From Actinomycetota bacterium (GTDB lineage: Bacteria; Actinomycetota; Acidimicrobiia; Acidimicrobiales; BP-101), in contig JAUTXA010000044.1 in assembly GCA_030838265.1 (NCBI GenBank), forward strand, positions 1 to 7,625: a stretch of DNA of 7,625 nucleotides. The letters are read 5' to 3'. Made by a program: the position numbers and the translations under genes. Each line of letters opens with the position of its first letter. The stretch's first letter is position 1. Positions 5,519 to 7,625 of the stretch are shown here, piece after piece. The notes under the pieces were generated by a model, which ran no database searches, was not told the DNA's origin, and was given only the letters and a program-made list of their open reading frames with translations.

Positions 5519-6111
5519 TGATCGGATCCCTGCGCGGCGTGGTCCTCGACCGGACCCCACCGTCGACCCTCCTCGTCGAGGTTGGTGGCGTGGGTTACCG
5601 GGTCACCGTGCCCGTGCCCGTCCTCGGCGCGGCTGAGCTCGGTGGGCCGGTGTTCCTCCACATCCACACCCATGTGCGCGATGACGCCATCGTCCTCTAT
5701 GGCTTCGCCAGCCGCGATGAGCGGGGCTGTTTCGAAGCCCTCATCGGCGCCCACGGCGTGGGCCCCGGCTTGGCCCTGGCCATCCTCTCGGTCCACTCGC
5801 CGATGGGGCTGCGACGCGTAGTGGTGGGCGACGACATCGAGGCGCTCACCCTCGTCCCGGGGGTCGGCAAGAAGACGGCGGCCCGGCTTCTCATCGAGCT
5901 CAAGAGCGCCTTGGCCCCCGGCGACGATGACGATCTCGTCGTCGTGGTCGACGGCGTCGGGCCCTCGGCTCGCTCCGAGGTGCGGGCCGCCTTGTCCGGC
6001 CTCGGCTACGGCGCCGACGAGGTGCGGGAAGCCGTACGCGACCTGCCCGACGACGGCGCGGTCGAGGATCTGTTGAAGACGGCCCTCCAGCAGCTGGCGG
6101 CGGCCCGGTGA
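5518..6111 (+). CDS. ruvA: Holliday-junction DNA-binding subunit RuvA
   Basis: RuvA tetramers grip the open four-way junction and load RuvB hexamers for branch migration. At 197 residues the length is normal. Domain I (about residues 1-63) is an OB fold opening MIGSLRGVV, with VGGVGYRV and LYGFASRDE; Asp55-Asp56 in VRDDA match the acidic pin that separates strands. Domain II carries two helix-hairpin-helix motifs, IGAHGVGPGLALAIL (76-90) and LVPGVGKKTAARLLIEL (112-128). An acidic, Gly/Val-rich linker (about 131-147) leads to domain III, with SEVRAALSGLGYGADEV, which contacts RuvB. The ATG has GGAGGT at 5507-5512 and overlaps the ruvC stop by one base; its own stop overlaps the ruvB start (GTGA). 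Confidence 0.97.
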   Translation: MIGSLRGVVLDRTPPSTLLVEVGGVGYRVTVPVPVLGAAELGGPVFLHIHTHVRDDAIVLYGFASRDERGCFEALIGAHGVGPGLALAILSVHSPMGLRRVVVGDDIEALTLVPGVGKKTAARLLIELKSALAPGDDDDLVVVVDGVGPSARSEVRAALSGLGYGADEVREAVRDLPDDGAVEDLLKTALQQLAAAR

Positions 6112-7145
6112 CACCCCGCGAGGAGGTCCTCACCACCCCGCTGGCCGATCCCATCGAGGTGGCCGAGGAGGTCACGCTGCGGCCCCGCCGCCTGGCCGAG
6201 TTCATCGGCCAGCCCGCCCTCAAGGAGCATCTCGGCATCGTCCTCGAGGCGGCCCGCCGCCGGGGCCAGCCCGCCGATCACCTGCTGTTCGCCGGACCGC
6301 CCGGCCTCGGCAAGACCACCATGGCCGGCATCGTGGCCGCCGAGATGGGCGTCGGCCTACGGATCACCTCGGGGCCGGCGTTGGTGCGGGCCGGCGACCT
6401 GGCGGCCATCCTCACCGACCTGCACGAGGGCGACGTCCTCTTCATCGACGAGATCCATCGCCTGGGCAAGGCGGTCGAGGAGATCCTCTATCCGGCCATG
6501 GAGGACTTCAAGCTCGACATCGTGCTGGGCAAGGGTCCGGCGGCCCGCTCCATCCGCCTCGATCTGCCGGCCTTCACCTTGGTCGGCGCCACCACCCGCA
6601 CGGGTCTCATCACCAGCCCGCTCCGCGACCGCTTCGGCTTCGTCACCCGGCTCGACCACTATCCGGTCGACGACCTCGAGGAGATCGTGGTGCGGGCGGC
6701 GCGCATCCTCGGCGTGAGCCTCGAGCAGGCCGGGGCGCGCGAGATCGCCCGCCGGTCCCGCGGCACGCCCCGCATCGCCAACCGCCTGCTGAAGCGGGTG
6801 CGCGATTTCGCCGAGGTCAAGGGCGACGGCATCGTGAGCGAGGCGGTGGCCCACGACGGCCTCACCCTCTTCGGCGTCGACGAGGCCGGTCTCGACAAGG
6901 TCGACCGCTCGATCCTGAGCGCCGTGTGCGAGCGCTTCGGCGGCGGACCGGTGGGGCTCTCGACTCTGGCCGTGGCGGTGGGCGAGGAGACCGACACCGT
7001 CGAGGACGTCTATGAGCCGTACCTGCTGCAGCTCGGGATGCTGCAGCGCACGCCGAGAGGGCGCGTCGCTATGCCCGCGGCATGGACCCACCTCGGCCTG
7101 GCCGCCCCGGTGCGGGTGGCACCGAGCACCGGGCTGTTCGACTGA
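6108..7145 (+). CDS. ruvB: Holliday-junction branch-migration ATPase RuvB
   Basis: RuvB is the AAA+ motor that forms hexamers on both sides of RuvA and pumps DNA through the junction. The 345-residue length is normal. Visible elements in order: RPRRLAEFIGQ at the start of the AAA+ core, Walker A GPPGLGKT (63-70), Walker B LFIDEIHRL with Asp114-Glu115, sensor 1 in LVGATTRTG (158-166), the arginine finger Arg173 in SPLRDRFG, sensor 2 Arg222 in GTPRIANR, and a C-terminal winged helix ending PYLLQLGMLQRTPRGRVAM and HLGL. The start is GTG at 6108 in a GTGA overlap with the ruvA stop, so it is probably made by coupled translation. The gene ends three bases before the stop of an opposing gene; yajC-secDF, which often follows ruvB, is not next to it here. 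Confidence 0.98.
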   Translation: MTPREEVLTTPLADPIEVAEEVTLRPRRLAEFIGQPALKEHLGIVLEAARRRGQPADHLLFAGPPGLGKTTMAGIVAAEMGVGLRITSGPALVRAGDLAAILTDLHEGDVLFIDEIHRLGKAVEEILYPAMEDFKLDIVLGKGPAARSIRLDLPAFTLVGATTRTGLITSPLRDRFGFVTRLDHYPVDDLEEIVVRAARILGVSLEQAGAREIARRSRGTPRIANRLLKRVRDFAEVKGDGIVSEAVAHDGLTLFGVDEAGLDKVDRSILSAVCERFGGGPVGLSTLAVAVGEETDTVEDVYEPYLLQLGMLQRTPRGRVAMPAAWTHLGLAAPVRVAPSTGLFD

Positions 7146-7148
7146 GCG

Positions 7149-7382
7149 CTACGGAACCGGGACGGGCACCGGCACGGGCGGGACGTCGGGCGTCTCGCCA
7201 TTGAGGGGCGGGTAGGCCCACGGGTTGTGCTGGCAGTAGCTCATGTCGACCGGCTTGTCGACGCCGATGCAGTACCAGATGTGGTCCTGTGCGGTGGCGT
7301 GGGCGCTCTGGCCGACGAGGCCGAGAGCGGGAGCACAAAGGCCGAGAGCGGTGACGATGAGGGCGATGATCCGGCGCTTCAC
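7149..7382 (-). CDS. Small secreted protein with two cysteines and a Val-Pro tail (hypothetical)
   Basis: I do not recognise a family. The 77-residue frame starts at GTG (7382-7380) and opens with a clear Sec signal: KRR, a hydrophobic core to about residue 24, and a likely cut after SAHA at residue 29. The predicted mature part is about 48 residues with Cys38 and Cys50, which could form a disulfide, several aromatics (HIWYC, NPWAYPP) and a tail from residue 67 made of Val-Pro repeats. A GGAAAGG (7399-7393, read on the minus strand) lies ten bases before the start. The start overlaps the stop of the upstream minus-strand ORF (GTGA), so the two are probably coupled. The signal peptide contains an ALGL duplication encoded by a 13-base direct repeat. 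Signal peptide, ribosome site and overlap together argue that it is real. Confidence 0.6.
   Translation of the reverse strand: MKRRIIALIVTALGLCAPALGLVGQSAHATAQDHIWYCIGVDKPVDMSYCQHNPWAYPPLNGETPDVPPVPVPVPVP
7318..7351. repeat. 13-base direct repeat within the signal-peptide codons
   Basis: AGGCCGAGAGCGG occurs at 7318-7330 and again at 7339-7351, a period of 21 bases or seven codons. On the minus strand both copies encode ALGL in the hydrophobic core of the secreted protein. It looks like a small in-frame duplication; it keeps the frame and lengthens the signal. Confidence 0.6.
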
Positions 7383-7625
7383 TTGGTGCCGACCTTTCCG
7401 ATGACGACAGCCTTGGTCGCGGCTGCGGTGTCCTGAGCCATGATCTTGGGGTCGAAGCCGCCACTGAGCGGCCCGGCGTTCCCGCCGACGGGGGCTTGCT
7501 GCGAATAGCCCTGGGCCGAGCCCGCCCCCCGGCCGAACTCGGCGCCGCCCACGTGGGGTCGGGCCGGAGCGGACGGAGCGACGGCGACCTGACGCCCCGG
7601 CACCGAGGCCGGCGAGGCCGGCGAC
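7379..7625 (-). CDS. C-terminal part of a Pro/Ala/Gly-rich protein (partial, hypothetical)
   Basis: The frame is open from the right edge (first full codon 7624-7622) to TGA at 7381-7379, 81 residues in the window. A GTG at 7603 could start it, but the same frame continues upstream as SPASPAS, so the gene probably begins outside. Composition is low-complexity: Pro/Ala/Ser at the start, then Gly/Gln-rich (FGRGAGSAQGYSQQAP), then a more ordinary end, QDTAAATKAVVIGKVGTK. That suggests a flexible tail or linker, perhaps of a secreted or surface protein, but no family can be named. Its stop overlaps the start of the small secreted protein, suggesting an operon. In GC-rich DNA a shadow frame is possible, but no competing plus-strand gene is seen here. 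Confidence 0.5.
   Translation of the reverse strand, partial: SPASPASVPGRQVAVAPSAPARPHVGGAEFGRGAGSAQGYSQQAPVGGNAGPLSGGFDPKIMAQDTAAATKAVVIGKVGTK

Noticed and set aside
5065..6114. Long minus-strand frame opposite ruvC and ruvA (also others at 3082-3723, 4835-5560 and 6357-7091)
   Set aside because: All lie antisense to conserved genes with complete catalytic motifs; their composition is that of codon-bias shadows.
7326..7337. Cys16 of the small secreted protein as a lipidation site
   Set aside because: The preceding residues are Leu-Gly-Leu; Leu at the position just before Cys does not fit a lipobox, and a better Sec cut site (SAHA) follows.
1..7625. CRISPR arrays, insertion sequences, attachment sites, tRNA or rRNA genes
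   Set aside because: No regularly spaced repeats, transposase or integrase motifs, or tRNA-like cloverleaf sequences were seen on either strand by eye.

Overview
This is a high-GC bacterial chromosomal segment, most likely from an actinomycetote. Evidence: very strong G/C bias at third codon positions, GTG and TTG starts, two gene starts with an apt -10 box almost touching the start codon and no usable Shine-Dalgarno site (leaderless style), and the order pdxS-pdxT-yebC-ruvC-ruvA-ruvB, which resembles the actinobacterial arrangement. Two DUF3048 lipoproteins beside it hint at a deep-branching class such as Acidimicrobiia, but that placement is inference.

Layout. Bases 2-34 are the last codons of an unknown upstream gene. 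Bases 50-2136 hold two tandem paralogous lipoprotein genes (DUF3048/YerB-like) that overlap by four bases. A 66-base gap (2137-2202) carries the start signals of pdxS: a TAGACT -10 box six bases before the ATG, an inverted repeat around that box, and a nine-codon mini-ORF (stop included) with its own strong ribosome-binding site whose stop overlaps the pdxS start. Bases 2203-4913 are a compact run: pdxS and pdxT (pyridoxal 5'-phosphate synthase), yebC (translation factor/regulator family) and a PrxQ/BCP-type peroxiredoxin. A 110-base gap (4914-5023) holds a large nested hairpin, a second smaller hairpin, a TACATT -10 box and an SOS-box-like sequence that runs across the ruvC start codon. Bases 5024-7145 are ruvC-ruvA-ruvB, joined by 1- and 4-base overlaps and encoding the Holliday-junction resolvasome. 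From 7149 to the right edge two small, four-base-overlapping ORFs run on the minus strand, converging on ruvB with only three bases between stop codons. One encodes a short secreted protein with a Val-Pro tail; the other is the C-terminal end of a Pro/Ala/Gly-rich protein that enters from outside the window.

How the parts work together. PdxT releases ammonia from glutamine and passes it to PdxS, which builds PLP from ribose 5-phosphate and glyceraldehyde 3-phosphate. RuvA and RuvB drive branch migration and RuvC cuts the junction. The hairpins and new promoter before ruvC suggest that the repair genes form a separate, possibly LexA-controlled unit. Most of the window is ordinary housekeeping DNA. 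I see no CRISPR array, insertion sequence, phage gene, tRNA or rRNA. The points worth a second look are the pdxS and ruvC start regions, the nested palindrome, the lipoprotein pair and the small secreted protein pair.
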